Shown here: in pieces, positions 17,896-28,915 of the stretch | Layout of the letters: every line of letters begins with the position of its first letter | How positions within the stretch are numbered: position 1 is the first letter of the stretch | NCBI RefSeq assembly: GCF_041320595.1 | Contig: NZ_CP166625.1 | Coordinates: 4,276,001 to 4,340,000, forward strand | Source: Pleomorphomonas sp. PLEO | Lineage (GTDB): Bacteria; Pseudomonadota; Alphaproteobacteria; Rhizobiales; Pleomorphomonadaceae | Direction: 5' to 3' | DNA: 64,000 bases | Position numbers and translations under genes: made by a program | Notes under the pieces: generated by a model | Seen by the model: the letters and a program-made list of their open reading frames with translations, nothing else | What the model was told of the DNA's origin: nothing | Databases searched by the model: none

Positions 17896-19536
17896 CTACT
17901 TCAGGAGGCTTCCGAGCACGCCGCGCACCAGCGCCCGGCCAATCTGCGAGCCGACCTGGCTCGAGACGGAGCGGACCACCGATTTGATGGCGGCCTCGGC
18001 TACTGTTTGACGGCCGCCATAGCCATAGGTGCCACCTCTGGTCGCCCGCTCCTCGCGCTCCTCACGACGACGGCGCTCGGCCGCGTTCTCGTATTCATCA
18101 AGGCGCGGCCGACGGGCAGGCTCATCGTCCCGGGGCTCAGGCGTTGGCGCGCTTTCCCGGCGGCGGCTCCACCCGAAGTCCGGCACACTGAAACCTGGGC
18201 TTGTGCGCGTCGTGCGGGGCGGATCGACCGGCTCGTGCGCCTGCTGCGTACCGTTGGCGCGCGCCTTGAGCACTTCAAAGGCGGATTCCCGATCGACCGC
18301 CGTGTCGTAGACACCGGCAAGCGGGCTCGCCGCCATCAGCGCCGCTCGCTCCTCTTGGGTCAGCGGTCCAAGCCGCGATGACGGCGGACGGATCAGCGTT
18401 CGCTCGACGATCGAAGGCACTGCTTTTCCCTCCAGCATCGAAACCAGCGCCTCGCCCTGCCCGAGTTCGGTGATCGCCGTGAAGGTGTCGAACCCGGGAT
18501 TGGGCCGGAAGGTTTCGGCCGCTACTTTCACAGCCTTCTGCTCGCGCGGCGTATAGGCACGGAGCGCGTGCTGCACTCGGTTGCCCAACTGGGCCAGAAC
18601 GCTTTCGGGGATATCCAGCGGGTTCTGCGTCACGAAATAGATACCGACACCCTTGGAGCGGATCAGCTTGACCACCTGCTCCACCTTGTCGACCAATGCC
18701 TTCGGCGCTTCGTCAAACAGCAGGTGCGCTTCGTCAAAGAAGAAGACGAGCTTGGGCTTGTCGAGGTCGCCAACCTCCGGCAAATCCTCAAACAGCTCCG
18801 ATAGAAGCCACAAGAGGAAGGTGGCGTAAAGGCGCGGCGCCTGCATCAACTTGTCGGCGGCCAGCACGTTGACTGCGCCACGGCCATCGCCGGTCACTTG
18901 CATCAGATCGGAGATCTGCAAACCCGGCTCGCCGAAGAAATACTCGCCACCCTGCTGCTCCAGCACCAGGAGTTGCCGCTGGATGGTGCCCACCGTCGCC
19001 TTGGCGACGTTGCCGTAGTTGGCGGTCACGGCGTCGGCATTTTCCGCCACATAAGAGAGCAGAGAACGCAGGTCCTTGATGTCGAGCAGCAGCAGCCCCT
19101 CATCGTCGGCCACCTTGAAGACGATATTGAGTACGCCTTCCTGCGCCTCGTTCAGCTCGAGCAGACGCGACAGCAGCAGCGGCCCCATCTCGGACACAGT
19201 GGTGCGAACCGGATGCCCCTTCTCGCCGAACAGATCCCAGAAGACGGTAGGCGCCGCCCTGAGCCGATATTCATCGGAAAAGCCGATGGCATGTGCCCTC
19301 TCCTCGAGGAAATCCTTGGCCTCGCCGGGGGCGCCGATCCCCGAAAGATCGCCCTTCACGTCAGCGCAGAATACCGGGACACCGGCATCCGAAAATCCTT
19401 CGGCCAACACCTGCAGCGTCACCGTCTTGCCGGTACCGGTGGCGCCTGTGATGAGGCCATGTCTGTTGGCGAGCTTAAGCTCCAGATACTCCGGCCTCGT
19501 GCCCGACCCGATGTAGACCTTGCCCTCTTCCAACAT
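17896..19536 (-). CDS. HerA-like ATPase (DUF853 family)
   Basis: A 546-residue RecA-fold ATPase. Walker A is [16 protein letters not shown] and Walker B is [13 protein letters not shown]; arginine- and sensor-like motifs follow ([15 protein letters not shown]). This is the DUF853 (helicase HerA-like C-terminal) family, whose role is unproven; relatives act in DNA translocation or secretion. The last 130 residues are charged and Arg/Glu-rich, then end in a helix-rich stretch with [19 protein letters not shown] prefer the ATG at 19536 (GGAAGG upstream) over a TTG 33 bases earlier. Confidence 0.82.
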   Translation of the reverse strand: MLEEGKVYIGSGTRPEYLELKLANRHGLITGATGTGKTVTLQVLAEGFSDAGVPVFCADVKGDLSGIGAPGEAKDFLEERAHAIGFSDEYRLRAAPTVFWDLFGEKGHPVRTTVSEMGPLLLSRLLELNEAQEGVLNIVFKVADDEGLLLLDIKDLRSLLSYVAENADAVTANYGNVAKATVGTIQRQLLVLEQQGGEYFFGEPGLQISDLMQVTGDGRGAVNVLAADKLMQAPRLYATFLLWLLSELFEDLPEVGDLDKPKLVFFFDEAHLLFDEAPKALVDKVEQVVKLIRSKGVGIYFVTQNPLDIPESVLAQLGNRVQHALRAYTPREQKAVKVAAETFRPNPGFDTFTAITELGQGEALVSMLEGKAVPSIVERTLIRPPSSRLGPLTQEERAALMAASPLAGVYDTAVDRESAFEVLKARANGTQQAHEPVDPPRTTRTSPGFSVPDFGWSRRRESAPTPEPRDDEPARRPRLDEYENAAERRRREEREERATRGGTYGYGGRQTVAEAAIKSVVRSVSSQVGSQIGRALVRGVLGSLLK

Positions 19537-19643
19537 GCGCAAATCCTTCCCGGTATGCTCGGTGCCCAAGACTGTTTAACCCGGACGACGGTTCCGCCTC
19601 AACGCTGCCTATGGACGGGAGGGATATTTTCGCGAACCGACCA

Positions 19644-19680
19644 AAGAAAAAGCCCGCCGGCGAACCGGCGAGCCAAAAAA
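19644..19680 (-). terminator. terminator after the luxR-type gene
   Basis: Read on the minus strand: GCTCGCCGG, TTCG loop, CCGGCGGGC, then TTTTTCTTT. The A-run on the other side makes it usable in both directions. It lies about 20 bases after the LuxR-type stop and upstream of the HerA-like gene, separating the two. Confidence 0.85.
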
Positions 19681-19700
19681 CTTGATATCTCGAAGCGCCA

Positions 19701-20411
19701 TTAGCTGGCGAGTGAGATTTGCCCGTAACGCAACGCCTCGACAACCGCCTGGGTTTTATTGCCGGCGTCCAGCTTCTCGCCTGCGTTCTGGAGGTGAGCG
19801 TGCACCGTTCGCTGGGAAATATTGAGGGCGTCGGCAATTTCCTGCGCCGTCATGCCAAGCGCGGTCAGCTCAAGGACACGCCGCTCGCGCGCCGATAGAT
19901 CGCCGGGGCGGGAATCCACCAGATAACCAAGAGCTCTCAGTCGCCTGAAGGCTTGGTTGCAAAGGAAATCGAAAGCCACGAGATCCAGCTCGGTCAGCGA
20001 CAGAACTTCGCCAAGACCGATGACGGCCGCCTGATAGGGTGGGATCGAGGTGATCGGCACCGCAACGATGCGAGCCGAGGCCTCTGGTCCAGCGGCAGCC
20101 ACCAGATCGGAATGTCCGGAAATGCTGACTCCGTCGATGAGACAAGGCCGATGGGCAACACGGCAGCGTTCAAGCACCGGGTCGCCCTTGTTAATCGTTA
20201 TCAGCTGCCCCCGTTCGGAACGGATGTCCGGCCAACGTATGTGGAGAACCAGCGGCTCCACCGGTCGACCCGGCATCGGCAGGCCGGAGACCAGCACGTG
20301 ACTGGCACCATGTCCTATAAGCCGGCGCTCAATGACCTCGAAGATTTTGTTTGCACTGGAATATGTGCGGAGGCCAACTGCGTCAGCCAGTATGTCGTCT
20401 GGCGTATTCAT
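19701..20411 (-). CDS. LuxR family regulator (solo)
   Basis: A 236-residue protein. Residues about 165-228 form a LuxR-type helix-turn-helix (LSARERRVLELTALGMTAQE, then NISQRTVHAHLQNAGEKL). The N-terminal 150 residues fit the size and position of an autoinducer-binding domain, but the Trp/Tyr ligand-pocket pattern of classical acyl-homoserine-lactone receptors is not obvious, so the ligand is uncertain. No luxI-type synthase lies in the window. A terminator follows. The region upstream is an unusually AT-rich gap. Confidence 0.82.
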   Translation of the reverse strand: MNTPDDILADAVGLRTYSSANKIFEVIERRLIGHGASHVLVSGLPMPGRPVEPLVLHIRWPDIRSERGQLITINKGDPVLERCRVAHRPCLIDGVSISGHSDLVAAAGPEASARIVAVPITSIPPYQAAVIGLGEVLSLTELDLVAFDFLCNQAFRRLRALGYLVDSRPGDLSARERRVLELTALGMTAQEIADALNISQRTVHAHLQNAGEKLDAGNKTQAVVEALRYGQISLAS

Positions 20412-21130
20412 GGTTTCGACCTACCCCCAGCCGCCTAAAAGGTCGTCAGTTCACTGCATGCGTTTTCATGCTTCGGCTATTTTTCGCATGAAACCGCATG
20501 ACCAACCTAACAGGTTCCTTCTAGAGCACCTTCGATGCCAGATAAAGGCTTTGAACGCGAAAGAAGGCAATATCCCACGAATTGCTATACCCTTCGTTTT
20601 CAAAAGAGCCGATCAAGTTTCATTTATCCTATTAATGGCTTTAAATAACCTTTCGCACACATGTACAATAAACCTAAACCAGGCAGTTCTTCGGAACTAA
20701 ACCTCAGTATCAACTTGTTAGTTGAAATTTATCGATAGATAACATCGAAAAAATTGTATGTATTCACTTAGAAACAAAGACTGGATTTTGGATACAATCT
20801 CATTTCGATTATCTTGTTGAAATCCATCCACCTTGGAGCTCCAACGGCCACCGCCCCTGATTACAGAGGTGCATTTTACTACTCTGAATTTTAGGACCGG
20901 GGCGACAGGGAAAGCCTAAAACGCGGAAAATTTTGCCAATGGTCATGAGAGGGAGTGCCAAACCGGGAGAAGCGAAGGTCGTTTGCTGGCTTAGGCGTAG
21001 AGCAACGTGATTCCCAATCCCAATGCTTGCTCATAAAGCGTTTTAGTCTTTTGCCGCTGGAACACCCCTTTGAGCTCGTGGCATCAAGGATGAATAGATT
21101 ATAATGGGCGTACCTTACCTGGAGACACTG
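20412..21130. other. AT-rich intergenic region (about 0.7 kb)
   Basis: I find no supported protein gene. The part at about 20530-20830 is far richer in A and T than its surroundings. It contains a perfect UUCG-loop hairpin, AGTTC-TTCG-GAACT, at 20685-20698, and a second small dyad, TCAACT-TGTT-AGTTGA, about 15 bases later. The region must hold the promoters of the luxR-type gene (minus) and the M20 peptidase (plus). A small RNA or a decayed insertion is possible. Confidence 0.45.
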
Positions 21131-22516
21131 ATGTCCGTTCATGCCGTTCTTTCCCGCGTCGACGCCGACTTCCCGAAAAGCCTCGGCCGGCTGTTCGACT
21201 TCCTGCGCATTCCCTCGATTTCCGCCGATCCGGCTTACAAAGACGACTGCGCTCGCGCCGCGGCCTGGCTTGTGGGCGAGTTGACCGCGCTGGGTTTTGA
21301 CGCATCGGTTCGGTCGACGCCGAAGCATCCCATGGTTGTCGGCCATTATACCAAGGCTGGCCCCGACAAACCGCACGTCCTATTCTACGCCCATTACGAC
21401 GTACAACCCGTCGATCCGCTGGAACTGTGGGATTCGCCCCCATTTGAACCTGTCGTGAAGAAGCAGCCCGATGGTAGCGAGCGCATCCTTGCCCGTGGCG
21501 CTCAGGACGACAAAGGCCAGTTGATGACCTTCCTTGAGGCCTGCCGGGCGCTGATCGCCGAGACCGGCGCGCTGCCGATCAACGTGACCTTCTTCTCGGA
21601 AGGCGAGGAGGAGTCGGGGTCGCCTTCGATGATCCCCTTCCTCGAGGCGAACCGGGATGAGCTTTCCGTCGACGTGGCGCTCGTCTGCGACACCGAGATG
21701 TGGGACCGCAAAACGCCGGCCGTCACCACCATGTTGCGCGGCCTCGTCGGCGAAGAAATCTCGCTGCGTTGCGCCAGCCATGATCTCCATTCCGGTGCGT
21801 TCGGTGGCGCGGCGCTCAATCCGCTCCATGTGCTGACGAAAATTCTCGGCGGCCTGCATGACGATGCGGGGCGCGTCACCGTGCCCGGCTTTTACGATGG
21901 CGTCGCCGATATTTCGCCGGAACTCAGGGCCAATTGGGACAATCTGGGCTTCAACCCAGCAGCCTTTCTCGGCGGCGCCGGATTGACGACGCCAGCCGGC
22001 GAGGTCGACCGGACCGTGCTCGAAAAAATCTGGTCGCGGCCGACCTGTGAGATCAATGGGCTGGCCGGCGGCTACGCCGGACCCGGCTTCAAGACAGTGC
22101 TGCCGGCCACCGCCGAGGCGAAGGTATCGTTCCGTCTCGTCGCCGGGCAGGATCCACAGAAAATCCGCGCCGCTTTCCGCCAATATGTCCAGGATCGACT
22201 ACCGCCCGATGCCAAGGTGGAGTTCCGCGAGCATGGCGGTAGCCCGGCTGTCCATCTCGCCATCGACGGGCAAGCGATGGGCAAGGCGCGGGCCGCGCTC
22301 GAAGCCGAATGGGACAAGGCGCCGGCACTGGTCGGCTCCGGTGGCTCCATTCCGGTGGTCGGGCAGTTCAAGTCAATTCTCGGCATGGATAGCCTGATGA
22401 TCGGCTTCGGCCTCGACGACGACCGCATCCATTCGCCGAACGAGAAATACGAAGTGTCGAGCTTCCACGGCGGCATTCGCTCCTGGGTCCGTATCCTCGA
22501 CGCACTCGCCAAATAA
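21131..22516 (+). CDS. M20 family dipeptidase
   Basis: A 461-residue di-zinc metallopeptidase. Metal and catalytic motifs are LFYAHYDVQPVDP, RGAQDDKGQLMT, FFSEGEEESGS with the catalytic and metal Glu, and LVCDTEMWD. The dimerisation or lid domain includes CASHDLHSGAFGGAALNP. The order matches cytosolic M20 dipeptidases (PepV/CNDP-like), which hydrolyse dipeptides. The start at 21131 has GGAG six bases upstream; nine extra upstream codons are open but lack a site. A hairpin follows the stop. Confidence 0.87.
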   Translation: MSVHAVLSRVDADFPKSLGRLFDFLRIPSISADPAYKDDCARAAAWLVGELTALGFDASVRSTPKHPMVVGHYTKAGPDKPHVLFYAHYDVQPVDPLELWDSPPFEPVVKKQPDGSERILARGAQDDKGQLMTFLEACRALIAETGALPINVTFFSEGEEESGSPSMIPFLEANRDELSVDVALVCDTEMWDRKTPAVTTMLRGLVGEEISLRCASHDLHSGAFGGAALNPLHVLTKILGGLHDDAGRVTVPGFYDGVADISPELRANWDNLGFNPAAFLGGAGLTTPAGEVDRTVLEKIWSRPTCEINGLAGGYAGPGFKTVLPATAEAKVSFRLVAGQDPQKIRAAFRQYVQDRLPPDAKVEFREHGGSPAVHLAIDGQAMGKARAALEAEWDKAPALVGSGGSIPVVGQFKSILGMDSLMIGFGLDDDRIHSPNEKYEVSSFHGGIRSWVRILDALAK

Positions 22517-22527
22517 GGTCGCAAAAG

Positions 22528-22556
22528 CGACGCCGGCAGACCGCAAGCCGGCGTCG
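22528..22556 (+). terminator. GC hairpin after the M20 peptidase
   Basis: A perfect 10-bp stem, CGACGCCGGC / GCCGGCGTCG, with a 9-nt loop lies 11 bases after the stop. Only a short mixed tail follows, so termination strength is uncertain. Confidence 0.6.
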
Positions 22557-22585
22557 TCTCGACACGCGATTTCACCGAAGCTTTG

Positions 22586-22600
22586 TTTTCATCGGATGAA
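22586..22600. promoter_or_regulatory. possible operator before the xylose regulator
   Basis: TTCATC-G-GATGAA is a perfect 6-bp-arm dyad within TTTTCATCGGATGAA, about 90 bp upstream of the LacI-type gene. The core TTTTCATCGG recurs at 25207-25216, between xylB and xylA. LacI-family operators are short dyads, so these could be sites for the adjacent regulator. Confidence 0.35.
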
Positions 22601-22686
22601 TGTTTGAACCAGCCTATTGCGCATTGACGATGGAATTGCATAGCCTTATTGAGTGAAAAAAATCATTTAGAAGGCTGGACCCCTCA

Positions 22687-23709
22687 ATGAAGATCACCCT
22701 GCGGACCGTTGCTGAAGCTGCTGGCGTCAGCGTGGCGACGGTTGATCGCGTTCTGAACCGGCGCGACGGCGTACGTTCGGTGACCATTGAGAAGGTAGAA
22801 AGTGCCATCCGACAGCTCGGATATGCGCCATCGAGCCTTGCCGGCCGGGTTCAGCCCGCCACCAGCCACTTCGCCTTCGTGTTGCCGCGCGGCCATAACC
22901 CCTTCTTCGAAGCCCTGGAATCGGCAATTCAGCGTCTGAGCGACTGGCTGCCCTACAAGGGCGCTAGCTTCGACATTCGCCACGTCGATGTGTTTGACGG
23001 CGAGGTCCTCGCCGATACGTTGAGGGAAATTCGGCAAGAAAGCTATGCAGGCGTCGCGGTCGCAGCCCTCGACCATCCCGCCGTGCGCGAGGCGATCAAC
23101 GCATTGAAGACCGACGGTGTCGCCGTCGTTACGCTGGTGTCCGACGTTCCGAGTTCGCGCCGTGATCGCTTTATCGGCATCGACAACACGGCTGCCGGAC
23201 GCACCGCCGGTTCACTCATTGGCCGATTCCTGCCCAACCACACAGGCAAGGTAGCGCTGGTGGCGGGCTCACTGGCGCTGCGCGACCACGCCGAGCGGCG
23301 CTTCGGCTTCGAACAGGTCATCGCTCAGGACTTTCCGGGCGTCCATGTCATCGCCCTCCGCGAAGGGCGCGACGACCCAGCCCGCGTTCACAAGCTGGTC
23401 GAGGATCTCCTGCGTCAGCACACCGACCTCGCCGGCATCTATAACGCCGGCGCCGGCAATGCCGGTGTCATCTCGGCGCTCGAGGCAAGCGGCCGGGCAC
23501 GCGAGATCGTTTACATCGCCCATGAGCTCATCGAGGAAAACCGCGAAGCGCTGGTGAGAGGGACCATCGACGCGGTGATCAACCAGGATCCCGGTCACGA
23601 AGTGCGTTCGGCGGCCCGCGTGCTGCTGTCGCTGACGTCGGACTGGCAGATCATCGACGAGCAGGAGCGGATTCGCATCGACATCTTCCTGCGCGACAAT
23701 CTCCTGTAG
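22687..23709 (+). CDS. LacI family regulator of the xylose cluster
   Basis: A 340-residue regulator. The N-terminal LacI helix-turn-helix reads TLRTVAEAAGVSVATVDRVL with hinge YAPSSLAGRVQ. The rest is a periplasmic-binding-protein-like sugar domain (about residues 60-335) with FVLPRGHNPFFEALE and GIDNTAAGRTAGSLI. It sits 32 bases upstream of xylB in the same direction, so it probably senses xylose or a related sugar and controls xylBA. Ligand and mode are inferred from position. A dyad at 22586-22600 may be its operator. Confidence 0.85.
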   Translation: MKITLRTVAEAAGVSVATVDRVLNRRDGVRSVTIEKVESAIRQLGYAPSSLAGRVQPATSHFAFVLPRGHNPFFEALESAIQRLSDWLPYKGASFDIRHVDVFDGEVLADTLREIRQESYAGVAVAALDHPAVREAINALKTDGVAVVTLVSDVPSSRRDRFIGIDNTAAGRTAGSLIGRFLPNHTGKVALVAGSLALRDHAERRFGFEQVIAQDFPGVHVIALREGRDDPARVHKLVEDLLRQHTDLAGIYNAGAGNAGVISALEASGRAREIVYIAHELIEENREALVRGTIDAVINQDPGHEVRSAARVLLSLTSDWQIIDEQERIRIDIFLRDNLL

Positions 23710-23741
23710 CGCCGGACCTGAAACAAAACTGGGAGGAGCCC

Positions 23742-25205
23742 ATGACCACCTATCTCGGCCTCGACATCGGCACATCGTCGGTGAAGGCTGTCCTCGTCGG
23801 CGACGGCGAGAAAATCATCGCCACGGCCTCGGCTTCACTCGAAGTGTCACGACCGCATGCCGGCTGGTCCGAACAGGACGGCGACAGCTGGATTACCGCG
23901 ACGCGAGAGGCCATCGACCAGTTGAAGGCAAGCCATCCAAAGGAACTCTCGGCCGTCGCAGGCATCGGCCTTTCCGGCCAGATGCACGGCGCGACGCTTC
24001 TCGACAAGGCCGACAAGCCGCTCCGCCCGGCCATCCTCTGGAACGACGTGCGGTCGGCCGCCGAGTGCGGCGAGCTCGAGGCCCGCTGCCCCGAATTGCG
24101 CGCCATCGCCGGCAATATCGCCATGCCCGGCTTCACCGCGCCCAAGCTTGCCTGGGTGAAGAAGCACGAGCCAGAGATTTTCGCTAAGACAGCCAAGGTC
24201 TTGCTGCCGAAAGACTATGTCCGGCTCTGGCTGACTGGCGACTACGTATCCGACATGTCGGACGCCGCCGGCACGCTATGGCTCGATGTCGGCAAGCGCG
24301 CCTGGTCGAAGGAGTTGCTGGCCGCGACCGACCTTTCGCTCGATCATATGCCGCGCCTTGTCGAGGGTACGGAGTCCTCGGGTGCGCTGCGCGCCGAGCT
24401 GGTCTCCCGCTGGGGTATTTCCAAGGCGCCGGTGGTGGCCGGCGGCGGCGGCGATAACGCGGCGAGCGCCGTGGGCATGGGCGCCGTCAAGCCTGGCGCC
24501 GCCTTCGCTTCGCTTGGCACGTCGGGCGTGCTGTTCGTCTCCAACGCCTCGTTCTCGCCCAACACCGAGGGTGCCGTGCACGCCTTCTGCCACGCCGTTC
24601 CCGGCACCTGGCACCAGATGGGCGTCATCCTGTCGGCGACCGACAGTCTGCAGTGGCTGTCGCACCTGCTGGAAACACCGGCGCCGGAGCTGACCAAGGG
24701 GCTCGACCCGAAGCCGGCCAAGCCGTCGCCGGTCACCTTCCTGCCCTACCTGTCCGGTGAGCGCACACCACACAACGATGCCGCCGCTCGTGGCGTATTC
24801 GTCGGCTTGAGCCACACCTCCGGCCGTGCCGAGCTGACGCAAGCCGTGCTCGAGGGCGTCGCCTTCGCCTTCCGCGACTGTCTGCGCGTGCTCAACGACG
24901 CCGGCACCGACATCGACCGGGCCTTTGCGGTCGGTGGCGGCTCGCGCTCGGAAGCTTGGCTGCAAATCATGGCGGCGGTGCTCGACCGGCCGCTCGACAT
25001 CACCGCCGAAGGCGATTACGGCGGCGGTTTCGGTGCCGCCCGTCTGGGCCGCATCGCCGCCACCGGCGACGATCCTTTTGAGACGCTGACGCCGCCGCCG
25101 ATCGCCCGCACCGTCGAGCCGGACAAGGCGCTCGTTGCCGCCTATGCCGACTGCTACGCCAAGTATCGCGCGCTCTATCCCGCCATACGGAATGCGCTTG
25201 CGTGA
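23742..25205 (+). CDS. xylB: xylulokinase
   Basis: A 487-residue FGGY-family kinase that phosphorylates D-xylulose to D-xylulose 5-phosphate with ATP. Features include the N-terminal phosphate loop TYLGLDIGTSSVKAVL, GLSGQMHGATLLD, AILWNDVRS, GGGGDNAASAVGMGAV, and the C-terminal GGGSRSEAWLQIMAAVL. Length is as expected for XylB. GGGAGGAG lies before the ATG. It is followed by xylA after 39 bases, forming the standard isomerase pathway. Confidence 0.94.
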   Translation: MTTYLGLDIGTSSVKAVLVGDGEKIIATASASLEVSRPHAGWSEQDGDSWITATREAIDQLKASHPKELSAVAGIGLSGQMHGATLLDKADKPLRPAILWNDVRSAAECGELEARCPELRAIAGNIAMPGFTAPKLAWVKKHEPEIFAKTAKVLLPKDYVRLWLTGDYVSDMSDAAGTLWLDVGKRAWSKELLAATDLSLDHMPRLVEGTESSGALRAELVSRWGISKAPVVAGGGGDNAASAVGMGAVKPGAAFASLGTSGVLFVSNASFSPNTEGAVHAFCHAVPGTWHQMGVILSATDSLQWLSHLLETPAPELTKGLDPKPAKPSPVTFLPYLSGERTPHNDAAARGVFVGLSHTSGRAELTQAVLEGVAFAFRDCLRVLNDAGTDIDRAFAVGGGSRSEAWLQIMAAVLDRPLDITAEGDYGGGFGAARLGRIAATGDDPFETLTPPPIARTVEPDKALVAAYADCYAKYRALYPAIRNALA

Positions 25206-25244
25206 TTTTTCATCGGTGACAGAGTTCAAAAAAGAGGAAAGACG

Positions 25245-26561
<1,317 letters not shown>

Positions 26562-26584
26562 TTGGCGATCTTATTCGAAAAGCG

Positions 26585-26618
26585 AAGCGGTCGGGCTGCA
26601 AAGCCCGGCCGCTTTTTT
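26585..26618 (+). terminator. rho-independent terminator after xylA
   Basis: The stem AAGCGGTCGGGCT / AGCCCGGCCGCTT (one G-T pair) with a GCAA loop is followed by TTTTTT. It ends the xylose operon 24 bases after the xylA stop. Confidence 0.93.
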
Positions 26619-26778
26619 CTGACTGCCGTCACGACACACCAATGCGCCGCCCCTCCACGATTTACGGGGAAGCGGCGCGCATGAACCACTGTGTTTACTA
26701 TAGAAAATACTATTGGTTGCACAAAGTCGCCAAAGCCATCTATTTCGTTGCAACTGAAGGATCGGAGGCTGGGCGAAC

Positions 26779-28257
26779 ATGGCTTTCTTGCGTGCAGCCC
26801 TGCGTTGTCTGTCTTTTCGCAGGTTTGATCCTTATGACGCTCCGATAGGGACGATCCCGGTCGTCCTGGGATTCTTCGCGCTTGTCGCAACCGATCTGCC
26901 CGCCCAGTATTTGATTTCGCAGGCGAACTGGAGCTTCAGTGAATACGGGCTCGTTGTTCTGATCGCGAGCAATGCTCTCTACGTTCTGGCTGCCTTGGCG
27001 TTTTTCGCCAGCCCCAACTCTCTTCCCATGACGGCCGTTACGGCGTGGGGACTAACCGTTGTCCAGATCGCACTCTCAATAGTTCTCTATCTTTTCCTGA
27101 AAATTGTCGGATGGACTGGAAGCAATGGTAGCTCGATTGCCTACTTGGGTTTCATCGCGATCACACAATTGCCAATCATCTGGCTACTGCTCGTCCCCGT
27201 TATTGTCGTCCGCTCCTATGATCCGTTCCACTGGCGCCGCCCTATTCTCGTGACGTTGGGCCTTTTCGCCGTAAGCGCCGCCACGCCTTTCGTCATCCAC
27301 TTCGAGCCAGTGTTCTACTCCGAGGCCTACGCCAACGCAGCGCCTCGCACGATCTGGGCGCGACTTGACGACCTCTTGTCCTCCGATGAGGAGGCCGAGG
27401 ATGTCGATCCGGAGACCGCGCAAGCGGCGGAAGAAACCTGGTATCGGTCAGAATGGGAACTGGCCTCGGTGACAACCCGCAGCCTTGCTCAAATCGCCCC
27501 GGCGGATCCCGACAAGCCGACCCTATTTTCCATCTCGGTGGGCGGTATGCCGCAGGCGGTGTTTGATCGTGAGAGTGGCTCAGCGGCCGGCATTCTCGAC
27601 AGATTATTTCAGGTGGGGCCACACGCTATCCGGTTGGTCAACGGCGAAGAAACCTTCAATACGCCGGTGGCGACACTCGAAACACTCTCGCGAGCCATTG
27701 ATGCCGTCGGCGCGCGCATGAATTCCGAGCGCGATGCCTTGGTGCTGTTCATCACGTCACACGGCAACTCCATTGGCGTTTCGCTGAATGGACCGCATGC
27801 GCATCAAAGCTTGATCCGGCCGCTCGACTTGAGGTTCGCCCTGGATCGGGCCGGCATCAAGAACCGCATCATCATTGTTTCCGCCTGCCACTCGGGCATC
27901 TTCGTTCCGCTATTCTCGGATGACCGTTCGGCGGTGTTTACCGCGGCGTCGGCGGAAAACGTCTCATTTGGCTGCAACGACACCAACAGATGGACCTATT
28001 TCGGAAGCGCATTTTTTCAGCACGGACTTGCTGAAAAGCACAATCTGATAGGGGCGTTCGTCAGGGCGCGAGACCTCGTATGGGGTTGGGAAGCAAAGTC
28101 CCAAACCCATTCCAACCCGCAGGCCTATGTGGGCAAGACGATCGCCGCGCAGTTTCCGGATATCATCGGCGATCTCGCCGAGCTAAAGCCGTTTGATCCA
28201 GCCCAAGCGGCAAACGATCAGACCATGGCGCCCGCACCAGCGAGCGTGGCAGAGTAA
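26779..28257 (+). CDS. membrane-bound C13 (legumain-like) peptidase
   Basis: A 492-residue protein. The first 190 residues hold about five transmembrane segments (near 25-45, 55-75, 83-105, 115-140 and 155-175). The C-terminal 250 residues form a caspase-fold C13 domain with the catalytic His in VLFITSHGNSIG and the catalytic Cys in RIIIVSACHSGIFVPLF. Supporting motifs are TLFSISVGG and VFTAASAENVSFG. The C13 family includes legumain and the GPI transamidase subunit; bacterial membrane forms are barely studied. The topology puts the peptidase either in the periplasm or at the cytoplasmic face. GGAGG lies before the ATG. Confidence 0.82.
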   Translation: MAFLRAALRCLSFRRFDPYDAPIGTIPVVLGFFALVATDLPAQYLISQANWSFSEYGLVVLIASNALYVLAALAFFASPNSLPMTAVTAWGLTVVQIALSIVLYLFLKIVGWTGSNGSSIAYLGFIAITQLPIIWLLLVPVIVVRSYDPFHWRRPILVTLGLFAVSAATPFVIHFEPVFYSEAYANAAPRTIWARLDDLLSSDEEAEDVDPETAQAAEETWYRSEWELASVTTRSLAQIAPADPDKPTLFSISVGGMPQAVFDRESGSAAGILDRLFQVGPHAIRLVNGEETFNTPVATLETLSRAIDAVGARMNSERDALVLFITSHGNSIGVSLNGPHAHQSLIRPLDLRFALDRAGIKNRIIIVSACHSGIFVPLFSDDRSAVFTAASAENVSFGCNDTNRWTYFGSAFFQHGLAEKHNLIGAFVRARDLVWGWEAKSQTHSNPQAYVGKTIAAQFPDIIGDLAELKPFDPAQAANDQTMAPAPASVAE

Positions 28258-28309
28258 GCTCCGTCCGCCGGCATGGACAAATCAGCCGCTGCGCGATGGC
28301 GAAGGCGGA

Positions 28310-28915
28310 TCACCCCACCGGTGGCACCCAGATGATGCGCTGCAACGTGGCACCGGCCAACGTAGCATCGTCGGGCAGGCCACCGGCCGAAATATAGCCG
28401 GGAATGGCAAATACGAAAGTGACATTGGGGGCACCATGCGCCGTGCAAATCGGCATGGCGAGCCAATTGCCCTGCCCCTCGCGACAGGACGCACGATCCA
28501 TGCGCGTCTCGCGGAAGGTCATGCCGATGCGTTCGCCATTGGGACCGACCAGGCTTTCCGATACGCCATGGACCGCACCGATACGCCCACCCGAGCCGGG
28601 CAATACCTGCAGTACCTGCAATCCCTCTCGGAACAGTGCCAGGGCGGATACGCTCTCGCTCTGCTCGGTCGCCATAGTCACCGACGAGACGACATAGCCA
28701 GGCTCCAGCGCCTCGATCGCCTTCTTTGAAAAGGCGGTGTCCGGAGGCAGTCCCGGCACGCCAGCAGCCGTGATGCGGAAGGTGGCGGCGCGCGGCGGCG
28801 GCGGCGTGAAGTCCGAGTCGGAACCGAGCAGAGAGCAGCCCACAAGAGCCGCCGACATCAGCACGCCGGACAGGCGCAGGAGGGTACGAATGCGAGTCAT
28901 ACCCTTCGATAGCAC
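28310..28915 (-). CDS. YfeY-like lipoprotein (DUF1131 type)
   Basis: A 201-residue predicted lipoprotein. The signal ends in the lipobox LVGC with Cys27. The mature part includes FRITAAGVPGLPPDTAFSKK, GGRIGAVHGVSESLVGPNGE, ASCREGQGNWLAMPICTAHG and a closing ATLQRIIWVPP. The pattern of two cysteines, a gap and a final IIW resembles DUF1131 proteins such as the RpoE-regulated lipoprotein YfeY of E. coli. I recognise this from memory only. The GTG at 28915 has GAGGG five bases upstream, better than the ATG five codons later. It is divergent from dadA. Confidence 0.6.
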   Translation of the reverse strand: MLSKGMTRIRTLLRLSGVLMSAALVGCSLLGSDSDFTPPPPRAATFRITAAGVPGLPPDTAFSKKAIEALEPGYVVSSVTMATEQSESVSALALFREGLQVLQVLPGSGGRIGAVHGVSESLVGPNGERIGMTFRETRMDRASCREGQGNWLAMPICTAHGAPNVTFVFAIPGYISAGGLPDDATLAGATLQRIIWVPPVG

